Source: Flavobacteriaceae bacterium
Lineage (GTDB): Bacteria > Bacteroidota > Bacteroidia > Flavobacteriales > Flavobacteriaceae
Direction of reading: 5' to 3'
Assembly: GCA_018608485.1 (NCBI GenBank)
Contig: JABAZK010000126.1
Span: 1 to 35,680 of the forward strand
DNA length: 35,680 nt
The notes beneath the pieces are model-generated. The model did no database searches. It had not been told where the DNA came from and saw nothing but the letters and a program-made list of their open reading frames with translations. Shown in pieces: positions 1-9,764 of the stretch. Made by a program: the position numbers and the translations under genes. Numbering within the stretch: the first letter of the stretch is position 1; every line of letters starts with the position of its first letter.

Positions 1-373
1 TATCTAATAAACCATCTCCATTTACATCTCCCATTACTGCTCCAGTATTCCATGAGCTGTTTCCAGAAATATTGGCTTTTAATGAAATGTCTTCAAATTG
101 TAAATTCCCTTTATTAATAAATAACTTGTTTTTTTCTTGATTTGCTGAAAGAAAGATGTCTAGAAGGCCATCATTATTTATATCTCCTAAAGCTACTCCA
201 CCCCCGTTATAGTAATACAAATAATCAAGAATATTTAGCTCATCAGAGGGTTTAATTGTATTTTCAAAAACCAATCCTGTCTCCTTAGAGGACGGGTTAT
301 TAAATAAGAATTCTTCTTTATTACATGCTAAAAAGAATATCGAAAAACAAAATATGATTATTTTTTTATTCAT
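1..373 (-). CDS. VCBS/FG-GAP repeat lipoprotein, truncated at the window edge (N-terminal part only)
   Basis: Not in the ORF track because it runs off the window. Minus-strand ATG at 373-371; reads MNKKIIIFCFSIFFLACNKEEFLFNNPSSKETGLVFENTIKPSDELNILDYLYYYNGGGVALGDINNDGLLDIFLSANQEKNKLFINKGNLQFEDIS..., a lipobox followed by an FG-GAP/VCBS blade. Confidence 0.85.
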   Translation of the reverse strand, partial: MNKKIIIFCFSIFFLACNKEEFLFNNPSSKETGLVFENTIKPSDELNILDYLYYYNGGGVALGDINNDGLLDIFLSANQEKNKLFINKGNLQFEDISLKANISGNSSWNTGAVMGDVNGDGLLD

Positions 374-3300
374 TGATTAAAAATAATTTTGGGCTTTCGT
401 TATTAATGGCTGCTAATAGATACTTTTTCCCTTTATTATCTTTTATTGTTTTTAAATGCTTCACTTCATTTTTTATGCCAAAACCAGATCTATTATAATT
501 TTGCCATGTGAAATCCATATTTCCATCCCCCAATAAAACAGATCCGTAACTAGCATCTAACCTAGAATATTGTGGCTTAAATTCAAAGTTGTTTCCTGCC
601 ATAACAATATCTAGATACCCGTCATTATTAACATCTGTACATACAATTCCACAAACACAAGAAAGTTGAACTCTGCTTGGTAGTTTTTTAGTTGTAAAAT
701 CACCCTTTCCATCATTTACAGCAATGATTGTTTCTGAAATAGCACTTTTTTTCATAATCGATTTATCAAATATTGATGGAGGAAATAATTCATCGATTGA
801 TTTTTTTGCATATTCAGAAGCTTTTAAATTTTGTTTTTTCAGGGAAACCAATTGTGATGTTAACTCTTTTTTCATATGAATTGGATAATCTTTTCCTTGA
901 TTATGTTTAGTCATAATTTGCTCAATAGTACCATTATTATCAAAATCATTTACCCACATTTTTAGTGGATTTTCAAAAGAAGGTTTATGCATAATATTAC
1001 TTCCTTGATTCCCAAAAATAAAATCTAAATCCCCATCATTATCTAAATCAGCAGCTTCGACTACATTCCACATTCCATGCAAATCATCTAAAACTGATGT
1101 TTGCTTTTTTAATCTTTTCCCGTTATTTATAAAAATCTTTGGAGTATCCCATTCAGAAACAGTGATCAAATCTTTGTTCCCATCATTATCAACATCTTTC
1201 CAGATTGCATCAGTAATCATTCCTGCGTTTTTAACTTCGTAAGCAACTTTTTCTGTAGTATCTTGAAAAGTTCCATCTCCATTATTTTCTAAAAAGTGAT
1301 GCGTTGGATTAACTCCATAAATTGCTACTAAACTTCTAGCGCCAACAAAAATATCAACGTCTCCATCATTATCAAAGTCACAAGGGGCTATCACTGAAAT
1401 ATTTTTTCTTAAAGGGGCTAATTTTTTCTGCGCTGGATCAAATCTTCCTTTTCCATTGTTGATATAAAGTCTTACTTTATAATTATTCTCTTGGCCTATC
1501 TCGTTCCCACCAGATCCAACCATCAAATCTAAATTTCCATCTCCGTTGGCATCAAAAAAAGCAGCAGTTGTATCCTCATAAAAAGCATCTTTATCAAACG
1601 ATTTTTGTATTGACAGCGCAGTATTACCATTCCCTAAATTAAGATACAGTAGCCCTGGTTGATTTTTTGCTCCACCGACATAAAAGTCATCATTCCCATC
1701 ATTATTAATATCGCCTACAGCTAAAGCAGGTCCCTCTTGAGACAGCATTTTATTAATTAACCCTTCATAGTCAAAATCAGAATAACTGTTTTCTTCATGT
1801 TTTTGTAAATTGGTTTTTAAAACCTCTGTAATCAGTGTTTTTTCTTTCTTTTGACTTAATGGCTTTTGAATTTTAGTTGCCTCTGATTGCTTTAATGTGA
1901 TTGTAGAGTTAACCTCAATATTTTTCCATTTTTGAGTTTTATTGTCTGGCCAAATTACTTGCAATGAATCTATTAATGATATCTCTCCCAAACCAATAGT
2001 CATCACATAATCCATAGAAGATTGAAACCCTCTTGAAGGCATTTGATCTTGGACAAATATTTTATTTTTGTGAAAAATTTTCACAGTACTTCCAATTCCA
2101 AAATTGTTAACCTTTTCTCCTTCTAACTTAATTTTTAAATAATTATTATTGGTTAATGAATCTGAATTATTCTTATAAACAAATGGCAACATGTTAACAT
2201 TGTTAATGACTAAATCTAAATCTCCATCATTATCTAAATCTCCATATGCAACTCCATTTGATAAACTTGGTGTTTCAAAACCCCATTCTCTGTTTGCATT
2301 TTCAAAGGTAATATCGCCGTTATTCTTGTACGCATAATTAGGCTGAGGTTTTACTGGCATTTTATTAATGATAGAATCTATGGCTTGTTTTCTACCTGTT
2401 AAAGCCATTTTTTGAATAATTTCATTTGCGAAAAAATTCACAAAGTCTAAATCTGTTAAATCATGATTAATTCCATTGGTAATAAAAATATCTCTATTCC
2501 CGTCATTGTCCATATCAAAGAGAAGACCAGCCCAGCTCCAATCTGTTTTTGCTACTCCACTATAATAAGCAACCTCAGAAAAAGTACTGTTTCCGTTATT
2601 TAGTTGTAACGTATTTTGAATATATTGTTGAGAAAAATCTTTGCTTTGCTTTAATTTAAAAACATTATAGCCTTCAAATTCCATAACAGACTTCACTCGC
2701 TGATCTGACTCGGGTAACATATCCGTTATAAAAATATCTGCATTTCCATCATTATTTATATCTGCAATATCTACACCCATTGCTGATAAACTTAGATGAG
2801 AAGTCCAATTTGTAATATCTTCTGTAAAAGTACCATCTTGGTTGTTTATATATAGATAATCTCGTTCATAAAAATCATTAGAAACATAAATGTCTGGATA
2901 CAAATCTCCATTCATATCAGTTACCATAACTCCTAATCCAAATCCTATTAAACTACCATAAATACCTGCCTCTTCACTTACATCCACAAATTTCCCGTTA
3001 TCGTTTCTCAATAACATATCACCAACGCCTCTAAAAATCTCTGGGACATTCTCCCAATCTTGTGCTCTTTTATCACGCTGTTCAGCATATCCTAAACTAC
3101 TAACCGGGATATTGCTGTTGTTTAGAATATAAGCGTCTAAGTCTCCATCCTTATCATAATCAAAAAAAGATGCGTGTGTTGAAAATCCTGTTTTAGCTAA
3201 GTTATATTCAGCAGCTTTTTCTGTAAAGGTTAAATCACCGTTATTTATGTACAGATCATTATCATGATTGTTTCCTTTTAAATTCCCAGCATTACTCACA

Positions 3301-3725
3301 TAAATATCTAACAAACCGTCTTGATTAATATCAACCATAACAACACCTGTAGACCAGGGTTTATTCCCCTCAATTCCGGCACTTTCAGAAATATCTTCAA
3401 ATGATAGATTGCCCTTATTAAGATATAGCTTATTAGCTACCATATTTCCTGTGAAGTAAATATCTGCTAAGCCATCATTATTAATATCTCCAATAGCTAC
3501 TCCTCCGCCATTGTAAAAATTTCTATACTTGAAAATATTGAAATTCTTTTGATTTTTGACTTCATTTAAAAAGTCTATTCCAGTTTCATCAGACTCCAAT
3601 AAGGTAAATAGAGTTGACGTGGGTGCAGAATTCTCCTTATTAAAATCGGTTTTTTTACAAGAATTTATTAAACCTAAAAAAATTACTAACAAAAATAATT
3701 TTCTAATTAAAATATTTAAATTCAT
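366..3725 (-). CDS. VCBS/FG-GAP repeat lipoprotein with ASPIC/UnbV domain (CRTAC1-like), two propeller regions
   Basis: Lipobox LINSCKK; many D-x-[DN]-x-DG-x-x-D blades (DINNDGLADIYF, DMDNDGNRDIFI, DVDNDGNKDLI); central NNYLKIKLEGEKVNNFGIGSTVKIF...GLGEISLIDSLQVIWPDNKTQ typical of ASPIC/UnbV. Confidence 0.92.
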   Translation of the reverse strand: MNLNILIRKLFLLVIFLGLINSCKKTDFNKENSAPTSTLFTLLESDETGIDFLNEVKNQKNFNIFKYRNFYNGGGVAIGDINNDGLADIYFTGNMVANKLYLNKGNLSFEDISESAGIEGNKPWSTGVVMVDINQDGLLDIYVSNAGNLKGNNHDNDLYINNGDLTFTEKAAEYNLAKTGFSTHASFFDYDKDGDLDAYILNNSNIPVSSLGYAEQRDKRAQDWENVPEIFRGVGDMLLRNDNGKFVDVSEEAGIYGSLIGFGLGVMVTDMNGDLYPDIYVSNDFYERDYLYINNQDGTFTEDITNWTSHLSLSAMGVDIADINNDGNADIFITDMLPESDQRVKSVMEFEGYNVFKLKQSKDFSQQYIQNTLQLNNGNSTFSEVAYYSGVAKTDWSWAGLLFDMDNDGNRDIFITNGINHDLTDLDFVNFFANEIIQKMALTGRKQAIDSIINKMPVKPQPNYAYKNNGDITFENANREWGFETPSLSNGVAYGDLDNDGDLDLVINNVNMLPFVYKNNSDSLTNNNYLKIKLEGEKVNNFGIGSTVKIFHKNKIFVQDQMPSRGFQSSMDYVMTIGLGEISLIDSLQVIWPDNKTQKWKNIEVNSTITLKQSEATKIQKPLSQKKEKTLITEVLKTNLQKHEENSYSDFDYEGLINKMLSQEGPALAVGDINNDGNDDFYVGGAKNQPGLLYLNLGNGNTALSIQKSFDKDAFYEDTTAAFFDANGDGNLDLMVGSGGNEIGQENNYKVRLYINNGKGRFDPAQKKLAPLRKNISVIAPCDFDNDGDVDIFVGARSLVAIYGVNPTHHFLENNGDGTFQDTTEKVAYEVKNAGMITDAIWKDVDNDGNKDLITVSEWDTPKIFINNGKRLKKQTSVLDDLHGMWNVVEAADLDNDGDLDFIFGNQGSNIMHKPSFENPLKMWVNDFDNNGTIEQIMTKHNQGKDYPIHMKKELTSQLVSLKKQNLKASEYAKKSIDELFPPSIFDKSIMKKSAISETIIAVNDGKGDFTTKKLPSRVQLSCVCGIVCTDVNNDGYLDIVMAGNNFEFKPQYSRLDASYGSVLLGDGNMDFTWQNYNRSGFGIKNEVKHLKTIKDNKGKKYLLAAINNESPKLFLINE

Positions 3726-3799
3726 ATTGTGGAGTCGTATTATGTATTTTAAAATAAAAAGAGAGTTTTATTTACTTACAAAAATTATAATTTTTACAA

Positions 3800-3833
3800 T
3801 GAAATCTTTAAGACTTAAGTATAATATTTAGTG
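3800..3833. repeat. Imperfect direct repeat, copy 1
   Basis: tgaaatctttaagacttaagtataatatttagtg; matches 3891-3924 apart from a few substitutions and small indels. Confidence 0.55.
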
Positions 3834-3890
3834 TTTTAATAAAAAAACGAGGAGTTTAATTAATAATATAAAGGTATAAAATATTTGTAT

Positions 3891-3924
3891 TGAAATCGAT
3901 AAGACTTGATATAATATTTAAGTG
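3891..3924. repeat. Imperfect direct repeat, copy 2
   Basis: tgaaatcgataagacttgatataatatttaagtg; second copy, start-to-start distance 91 bp. Confidence 0.55.
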
Positions 3925-4025
3925 AGAAAGAAAGAATTTCAAAAAAAAATATTTATTTAAACTATAGTTAACCTTCAAAGATTAAAACAACTATTGACAA
4001 TTGATATTAGCCTTTTTTTTAAATA

Positions 4026-4057
4026 ATTAAAGAGGGTATAAAAATACCCTCTTTAAT
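4026..4057 (-). terminator. Hairpin downstream of susD (probable terminator/3' stabiliser)
   Basis: attaaagagggtat-aaaa-ataccctctttaat: perfect 14-bp stem, 4-nt loop, 24 nt past the susD stop; U-tract on the minus strand is weak. Confidence 0.6.
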
Positions 4058-4081
4058 CAAATTATCTATATGTGATAAAAT

Positions 4082-5629
4082 TTAGTACCCTGGATTCTGA
4101 ACTAAATTAGGGTTAGATAAAAGAGCTGTTAATGGAATTGGAAATAAGTTTTTATTTGCATCTCCAACTGCAGCAGGATCTTTAAACTCCCAGTTTTTAG
4201 TAAATTGTCCAAATCTTAGTAGGTCATTACGTCTAAAAAATTCTACATATAATTCTCTACCTCTTTCGTCAATCATATCATCTAAACTAAGTGATGAGAA
4301 AGGAGTTGCTCCTCTTAAAACTCTCAATTCATTTACCTCAGCTAATGCACCTCCAGAATCACCATTTCTTAGCATAGCTTCTGCTCTCATTAAGTGTGCA
4401 TCTGCAAATCTGAAAATAGTTTCGTGCGCTCTAAAAGAATTAAACCCAGATCCATCATAAGGGTGATATTTAATCACTCTTATACCTTGAGCCTCATTAC
4501 TAGTATATAAACTTAAATCTCTTGAATATATTAATGGATCTCCGGCTCTATCAGTTAAAGCCACTCCATCTTTATCATATTGTTGTCCAACTAAAAATCC
4601 GTAACCTATACCATGATTAGTAGTTGCATTTGCTGTAGTAGCATCTGGAACCCATCCTCTTCTTTCATCAGGTGAGTCACCTAGATAGTTTGAATCAGAT
4701 TCACCTTCAAATAAGTCATAAAATTCAGCTAAAGTAGAAAAACCATTCCATCCACCACCTTGATCTGCTGAGACCATATTGTAGTGCATTCCATTCCAAA
4801 TTCTATTACCTATTCCTATTTGACCGTATAAAACAGTTTCATTATTTGCTGTAGGTTCAAATAATTGAAAATAACCTGATTGCAAAGCAAAACCACTAGC
4901 TTCAACTGCATCAACAGCACTAATTACTGCTGAATAATTAGGTGCTGAACCAGTATAACGCTCACTGTTTAGTATAACTTTTGCTTTTAAGAAATTAGCA
5001 GCAGCCTTTGATGCTCCTTTAGTAGCAAGACTTGGAGCAATTTCAGGTAACCCTGCAATAGCCTCATCTAAATCATTTAAAATAAATGCATAAGCCTCTG
5101 CAGCAGAAAGCACAATAGGAGTATCAGTAGGTGCATCTGTTGCTTCTCTAAATGGGTTTTGACCCCATAGATCTAGTACAAAATACATACTAAAAGCTCT
5201 TAAAAACTTAGCCTCAGCTATTTGCTGCGGTGTTGCATTACTTAAAGGACTAATAATCTGAGTTGCTTTTAATACCTTAGAATTTAATTGGTTCCATGTT
5301 GGTAATAAAAAGTTATGATCTACTTTCCATTTATGGTCATGAAGTGAACTCCATTGACCATTATCTCCCCAGTCACTACCTCTTGTAGGTACAACTTGTT
5401 CGTCTGTAGTTACTTCGTTCAGGGCAAAGAAATTCCCCTGATCTCCTAACATACCCCATGTTTCACTATACAGACCATTTAATGATTCTTCTGTGTCAGC
5501 TAAACCTGTAAAGGTAACATCTTGTATTACTGAATCCGTAGCTTCAAGCTCTAAATCCGAGCAAGAATAAAATGCTGTTACAGAAATAAGTAATAGTAAA
5601 GCTATATTAATGTTAAATTGTTTTTTCAT
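4082..5629 (-). CDS. RagB/SusD family nutrient-binding outer-membrane lipoprotein
   Basis: Lipobox AFYSCSDLE; SusD-type features (EAKFLRAFSMYFVLDLWGQNPFREA, RFADAHLMRAEAMLRNG, ERGRELYVEFFRRNDLLRFGQF, C-terminal LFPIPLTALLSNPNLVQNPGY); directly downstream of susC. Confidence 0.95.
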   Translation of the reverse strand: MKKQFNINIALLLLISVTAFYSCSDLELEATDSVIQDVTFTGLADTEESLNGLYSETWGMLGDQGNFFALNEVTTDEQVVPTRGSDWGDNGQWSSLHDHKWKVDHNFLLPTWNQLNSKVLKATQIISPLSNATPQQIAEAKFLRAFSMYFVLDLWGQNPFREATDAPTDTPIVLSAAEAYAFILNDLDEAIAGLPEIAPSLATKGASKAAANFLKAKVILNSERYTGSAPNYSAVISAVDAVEASGFALQSGYFQLFEPTANNETVLYGQIGIGNRIWNGMHYNMVSADQGGGWNGFSTLAEFYDLFEGESDSNYLGDSPDERRGWVPDATTANATTNHGIGYGFLVGQQYDKDGVALTDRAGDPLIYSRDLSLYTSNEAQGIRVIKYHPYDGSGFNSFRAHETIFRFADAHLMRAEAMLRNGDSGGALAEVNELRVLRGATPFSSLSLDDMIDERGRELYVEFFRRNDLLRFGQFTKNWEFKDPAAVGDANKNLFPIPLTALLSNPNLVQNPGY

Positions 5630-5641
5630 CTTTTTATATTT

Positions 5642-8600
5642 TTAAAATTTTGCGTTAATTCCAAAAGTAATTGTTGTTGGATTAGGATACGCTCCATAAT
5701 CCATTCCAATAGAAGGTAAATTACCTCCCGTAGCAGAGTTAACTTCTGGATCTAGTCCTGAATAATCTGTCATTAAAAATAAGTTTTGTCCTGTTACAGA
5801 GAAAACCATTGATTTAAAGACTCCTTCTCCAGATAAAGGCATGTCATATGCTAAAGATAAATTTTGTAATCTTACAAAATCTCCTTTTTCTAAAAACCTA
5901 GTAGACACTGCAGCTGATGCTCCTAAATCTTCTCCACTTGTTAAAGTTCCTGGAAGAACGTTTCTAGTTGTTTTAAAGGCTCCTGCTGTAAAAAATGCAT
6001 TTGCAGTGTTATTGTATACATAATGTCCAAACTGTCCACTAAAGTATGCAGACATTGTCCATTTCTTATAATTGATTGATGTAGATAAACCTCCTGTTAA
6101 ATTAGGTAAAGCACTTTTACCAACAAAACCTTTTTCACTTAAAATCGGTTGTCCTGCGCTATCGTATCCACTAAACTCTTGCATATAGTATGAAAATAGT
6201 GAATGTCCTTCTTGTAATCTCATAGCAAAAGCACCAGACAATCCTGGTCCGTTAACATTTGCGAAATCATATTGTCCAGATAAAGATTCAACCATATTAT
6301 CGTTATAAGCAACATTAAAGTTTGCTGACCAGTTAAAATCTTCCGTTTGAACTAAATCATACCCTAAAGAAAATTCTACCCCTTGATTTACAATTTTAGA
6401 ATCTGTTAAGTTTTTAAATTTACGATCTAAAATAGCAGGTTGAGCTTCATCAACTAAAAATAATAAGTCTTTAGTTTCTTTTCTATAAACATCAATACTT
6501 CCTGAAAGTCTGTCATTATTAAAACCAAAATCTAAACCAGTAGCGTATTGAATTGTAGATTCCCATTTAAGGCCATCTCCTCCAAAAGAAACAATACTAT
6601 TACCATTGTTAAGGTCAATATTTCCGTTGTTTTGTGGATTTAATCCATTCCAACGAGATCTATTAACGTAGTTTCCATATCCTACTCCTTCTTGGTTACC
6701 AGTAATACCAGCACTCAAACGTAATTTTAAAGTAGACATATTACTATCACTCATAAAGTCTTCTTCATTTAACTTCCATGCAAAAGCACCAGAAGGAAAA
6801 TACCCATATCTATTCGCTTCTGCAAAGGCCGAAGAACCATCAGCTCTTAATGTAGCCGTAAATAAATATTTGTTTGATAGAGTATAGTTAACTCTTCCAA
6901 AAAATGACTGTAGTTCAGTTGTGTTGTCATAAGTGTCAACAGCTAAAGAGTTTACGTTTGCTGTTGAAGTATTTGCAGAAAAGCTAGAACTTACAAAATC
7001 TAACCCATCATAACCTCTTACATAAACTCCAGTTAAGTTAGGAGCATATCCAAATTGTTGGTATTGACCAGATATCTCTCCAGCTATTCCAGTAACAACA
7101 TCTTGCAGGTTAGAACCCATTACATCAAGATCTCTTGAAGAGAATCCCCAAGCACCTGAATATAGCCCTGAATTTCTGAAGCTTTGGTATGAAAAACCAC
7201 CTAAAACTTCTAATTTAGAATTCTTGAATTCTTTATTGTAAGTTAAAGTCGCTTCCAATAATTCATTTTGAACCTCTAACATATTGTATGCACCTCTACC
7301 ATTACCTGGTATTCCATCTTCCAATCCTAACACATCTGCTGAAGTAACAGAAAAGTTATCAGAATCTGACTTATCTACACCAACAGCAAGCTTAGCTTTT
7401 AAGTTTGATGTTAAATCATATTCTAACGATAAGTTTGCTAAATATCTATTTGTATTAGTAGTTCCTTGTGTATACGCTAATAAGTTAGCTGGATTCACCA
7501 AAGTACCACCATCAAAATCAGGATCGTTAGGCCAAGTAGGATTTGCAGAAAAAGCTGCTCCTAAAATATCTCCTTTATAACCTGCAGTTCCTCCTGTTGG
7601 AGCTAAGTTATCATTAACTCTAGAAACAGAACCTTGAAAACTTAATCGTAACTTATCATCTAAAAATCTATGGTTTAAGTTAACTCTTGCTGTAAGTCTT
7701 TCTAAATTTGAATTCTCAACAATACCAGTTTGATTTCCTAAACCTAAAGTTGCTATGTAAGAACCATTGTCATGAGATTTAGAATAACTTAGGTTTTGAT
7801 TGTGAGACATTGCAGTTCTAAAAATGACATCTTGCCAATCAGTTGCAGAACCATAATCACTTGCAGCATCAACTGCTAAACCAACTCTTAATCTTTCTGA
7901 TAAAAATTTATCTGCACTTAAAAGATCGTAAGTGTCTAACGCTTTAGAAGAACTGATATTTGCTTGATAGCTAAATTCCCCTTTTTTAGACCTTCCTGAC
8001 TTAGTAGTTACAATTACAACACCGTTAGCCCCTCTAGAACCGTATATAGCTGTAGCTGATGCATCTTTTAAAATACTGATGCTTTCAATATCATTAGGGT
8101 TTAAGAAATTAAGTGGATTTTTGGCTGGATTTCCACCCAAACCAATCACATTTGCTCCTGCTGTAGTTGCGCCTCCAGATAATGGAACTCCATCAACCAC
8201 AAATAAAGGATTGTTATTAGAACGCACAGAGTTTGATCCTCTAATACGAATATTCACGCCAGCTCCTGGTGCACCACTTGTATTTGAGATTTGAACCCCA
8301 GCAGTTTTACCTTGAATTAGCTGTTCTGGTGAAGATATAACACCTTTGTTAAAATCTCCTGAAGTTACTGATGTTACCGATCCGGTAGCATCTTTAACTG
8401 TAGTAGATCCATAACCAATAACCACAATCTCATCTAACTCAGTAGAATCTTGTGTCATAGTCACATTGATTACCGATTCAGAACCTACGGTTCTTTGCTC
8501 AGTTTTGTATCCAAGATAGTTGTAAACTAACACATCACCTTCTTTGGCTTTAATTGTGTAATTTCCATCAAAATCTGTTTGGACTCCTGTTGTTGTGCCT

Positions 8601-8734
8601 TTAACGGTAATACTAACACCTGGCAAACTACCATCGGCATCAGAAACAACTCCTTTAATTGATTGACCATAAGTAATACTACCTATTAGTAACATAATAA
8701 TCAACAAAGGCTTTTTAAGTAAACAATTTTTCAT
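5642..8734 (-). CDS. SusC/RagA family TonB-dependent outer-membrane transporter
   Basis: Signal peptide, carboxypeptidase-D-like N-terminal domain (IKGVVSDADGSLPGVSITVKGTTTGVQTDFDGNYTI), TonB box DEIVVIGYG, plug SVRSNNNPLFVVDGVPLSGG...ILKDASATAIYGSRGANGVVIVTTKSG. Confidence 0.96.
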   Translation of the reverse strand: MKNCLLKKPLLIIMLLIGSITYGQSIKGVVSDADGSLPGVSITVKGTTTGVQTDFDGNYTIKAKEGDVLVYNYLGYKTEQRTVGSESVINVTMTQDSTELDEIVVIGYGSTTVKDATGSVTSVTSGDFNKGVISSPEQLIQGKTAGVQISNTSGAPGAGVNIRIRGSNSVRSNNNPLFVVDGVPLSGGATTAGANVIGLGGNPAKNPLNFLNPNDIESISILKDASATAIYGSRGANGVVIVTTKSGRSKKGEFSYQANISSSKALDTYDLLSADKFLSERLRVGLAVDAASDYGSATDWQDVIFRTAMSHNQNLSYSKSHDNGSYIATLGLGNQTGIVENSNLERLTARVNLNHRFLDDKLRLSFQGSVSRVNDNLAPTGGTAGYKGDILGAAFSANPTWPNDPDFDGGTLVNPANLLAYTQGTTNTNRYLANLSLEYDLTSNLKAKLAVGVDKSDSDNFSVTSADVLGLEDGIPGNGRGAYNMLEVQNELLEATLTYNKEFKNSKLEVLGGFSYQSFRNSGLYSGAWGFSSRDLDVMGSNLQDVVTGIAGEISGQYQQFGYAPNLTGVYVRGYDGLDFVSSSFSANTSTANVNSLAVDTYDNTTELQSFFGRVNYTLSNKYLFTATLRADGSSAFAEANRYGYFPSGAFAWKLNEEDFMSDSNMSTLKLRLSAGITGNQEGVGYGNYVNRSRWNGLNPQNNGNIDLNNGNSIVSFGGDGLKWESTIQYATGLDFGFNNDRLSGSIDVYRKETKDLLFLVDEAQPAILDRKFKNLTDSKIVNQGVEFSLGYDLVQTEDFNWSANFNVAYNDNMVESLSGQYDFANVNGPGLSGAFAMRLQEGHSLFSYYMQEFSGYDSAGQPILSEKGFVGKSALPNLTGGLSTSINYKKWTMSAYFSGQFGHYVYNNTANAFFTAGAFKTTRNVLPGTLTSGEDLGASAAVSTRFLEKGDFVRLQNLSLAYDMPLSGEGVFKSMVFSVTGQNLFLMTDYSGLDPEVNSATGGNLPSIGMDYGAYPNPTTITFGINAKF

Positions 8735-8795
8735 AAAAGTTTAATTTTAATTAATAATGATTTGTTTTTTTAATTTGAATTTTTATTATCAAAGT

Positions 8796-8803
8796 CAAAT
8801 TTA
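8796..8803 (-). promoter_or_regulatory. Candidate -7 element (TAAATTTG) for susC
   Basis: Matches Bacteroidetes -7 consensus TAnnTTTG on the minus strand 61 bp upstream of the susC ATG; no convincing -33 TTTG. Confidence 0.35.
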
Positions 8804-8893
8804 CACTTTCTTTAACAGTAAATGAAAAAATGTATTGATAATATTGCAAATTAACATTTTTATCTCCAAAAAAAAAGAATCTTTCAATAAAAT

Positions 8894-8913
8894 AAACGAA
8901 ATCGTTTTCGTTT
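8894..8913. promoter_or_regulatory. Candidate LacI/cre-like operator upstream of susC
   Basis: aaacgaaatcgttttcgttt: near-palindrome with central CG, core GAAAnCGnTTTC, only one mismatched symmetric pair. Confidence 0.4.
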
Positions 8914-9009
8914 TTTTATGCTAAAATCAATTTAATTAATTAAATTTTTAACATATTGATTCATATGTACTTAGCTATTAAATTTTTGATTCTGTTAATG
9001 TTGATTTTT

Positions 9010-9753
9010 TTATATTTCTTTAATTTTTATATTCTTAAACCAAACTTTATCACTGTGATCTTGAAGCCCAATGTGCCCAGAAGGATATTTTCCAAAACCT
9101 TCCCAATCTTTGAACTTTGAATTGGCTACCATAGCATCCCATTTTTCTCCTGATAAAGGAAATGAAATACTAGCTTTCCCGTTCATAGTAACAGTTCCGG
9201 TGTTTTTTTTATGATCGATCTCTAACACACATTTATTCCATTTTCCAGCAGGATTTATATGCTCATCTGGATACCCTATCATATCATATAAAGATCCAGC
9301 TTTATGAATTCCGTTACCAACAAAAGAGTCTGGATGTTTTTCATTGTCTAAAACTTGAATTTCTGGACCAGTCATATAAGCTTCAGAAAATTTTTCATCT
9401 TCATAAACCCCCCAAAATATTCCGCTATTACCTGCTTCAGAAATTTTCCATTCCAATGACAAAATAAAATTCGTATATTTTTCTTTAGTGATGATGTTTT
9501 TTCCACCTACTTTACCTGGAGTAAATACCATAGCATCATCTTGAATGGTCCATTCTGGAAACATTTCATCCGACAAATAGCCTCGCCAATTCTCTAAAGT
9601 AGAACCATCAAACAAAATTGTCCAATCATTGGTATTCTCAGATGGATTTGATGATGCAATCTGTTGATTTACTTCGTTGTTTTTTATTTTTTTCTCTGCT
9701 TGATTGCATCCTACAAATAAGCACAAACTAAAAATGATTATTATTCTTACCAT
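9010..9753 (-). CDS. DUF1080 (3-keto-disaccharide hydrolase family) lipoprotein
   Basis: Lipobox CLFVGCNQ; WTILFDGSTLENWRGY, NFILSLEWKISEAGNSGIFWGVYE, GPEIQVLDNEKHPD, GHIGLQDHSDKVWFKNIKIKEI are typical of DUF1080/LamG-like family. Confidence 0.92.
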   Translation of the reverse strand: MVRIIIIFSLCLFVGCNQAEKKIKNNEVNQQIASSNPSENTNDWTILFDGSTLENWRGYLSDEMFPEWTIQDDAMVFTPGKVGGKNIITKEKYTNFILSLEWKISEAGNSGIFWGVYEDEKFSEAYMTGPEIQVLDNEKHPDSFVGNGIHKAGSLYDMIGYPDEHINPAGKWNKCVLEIDHKKNTGTVTMNGKASISFPLSGEKWDAMVANSKFKDWEGFGKYPSGHIGLQDHSDKVWFKNIKIKEI

Positions 9754-9764
9754 GTTTACATCTA

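Noticed and set aside
163-3520. Recurring ccatcattatt(a/t)atatct DNA words that look like a dispersed repeat array
   Set aside because: They encode the repeated D-x-NNDG calcium-binding blades of the VCBS proteins; spacing is irregular and explained by protein repeats, not CRISPR or a mobile element.
3556-3831. 91-aa plus-strand ORF at the 5' end of the VCBS gene
   Set aside because: Mostly antisense to the VCBS lipoprotein start and AT-rich intergenic DNA; no domain-like pattern.
7284-7580. 98-aa plus ORF, and similar ORFs at 5841-6023 and 8079-8294
   Set aside because: Antisense to susC, no signal or domain features.
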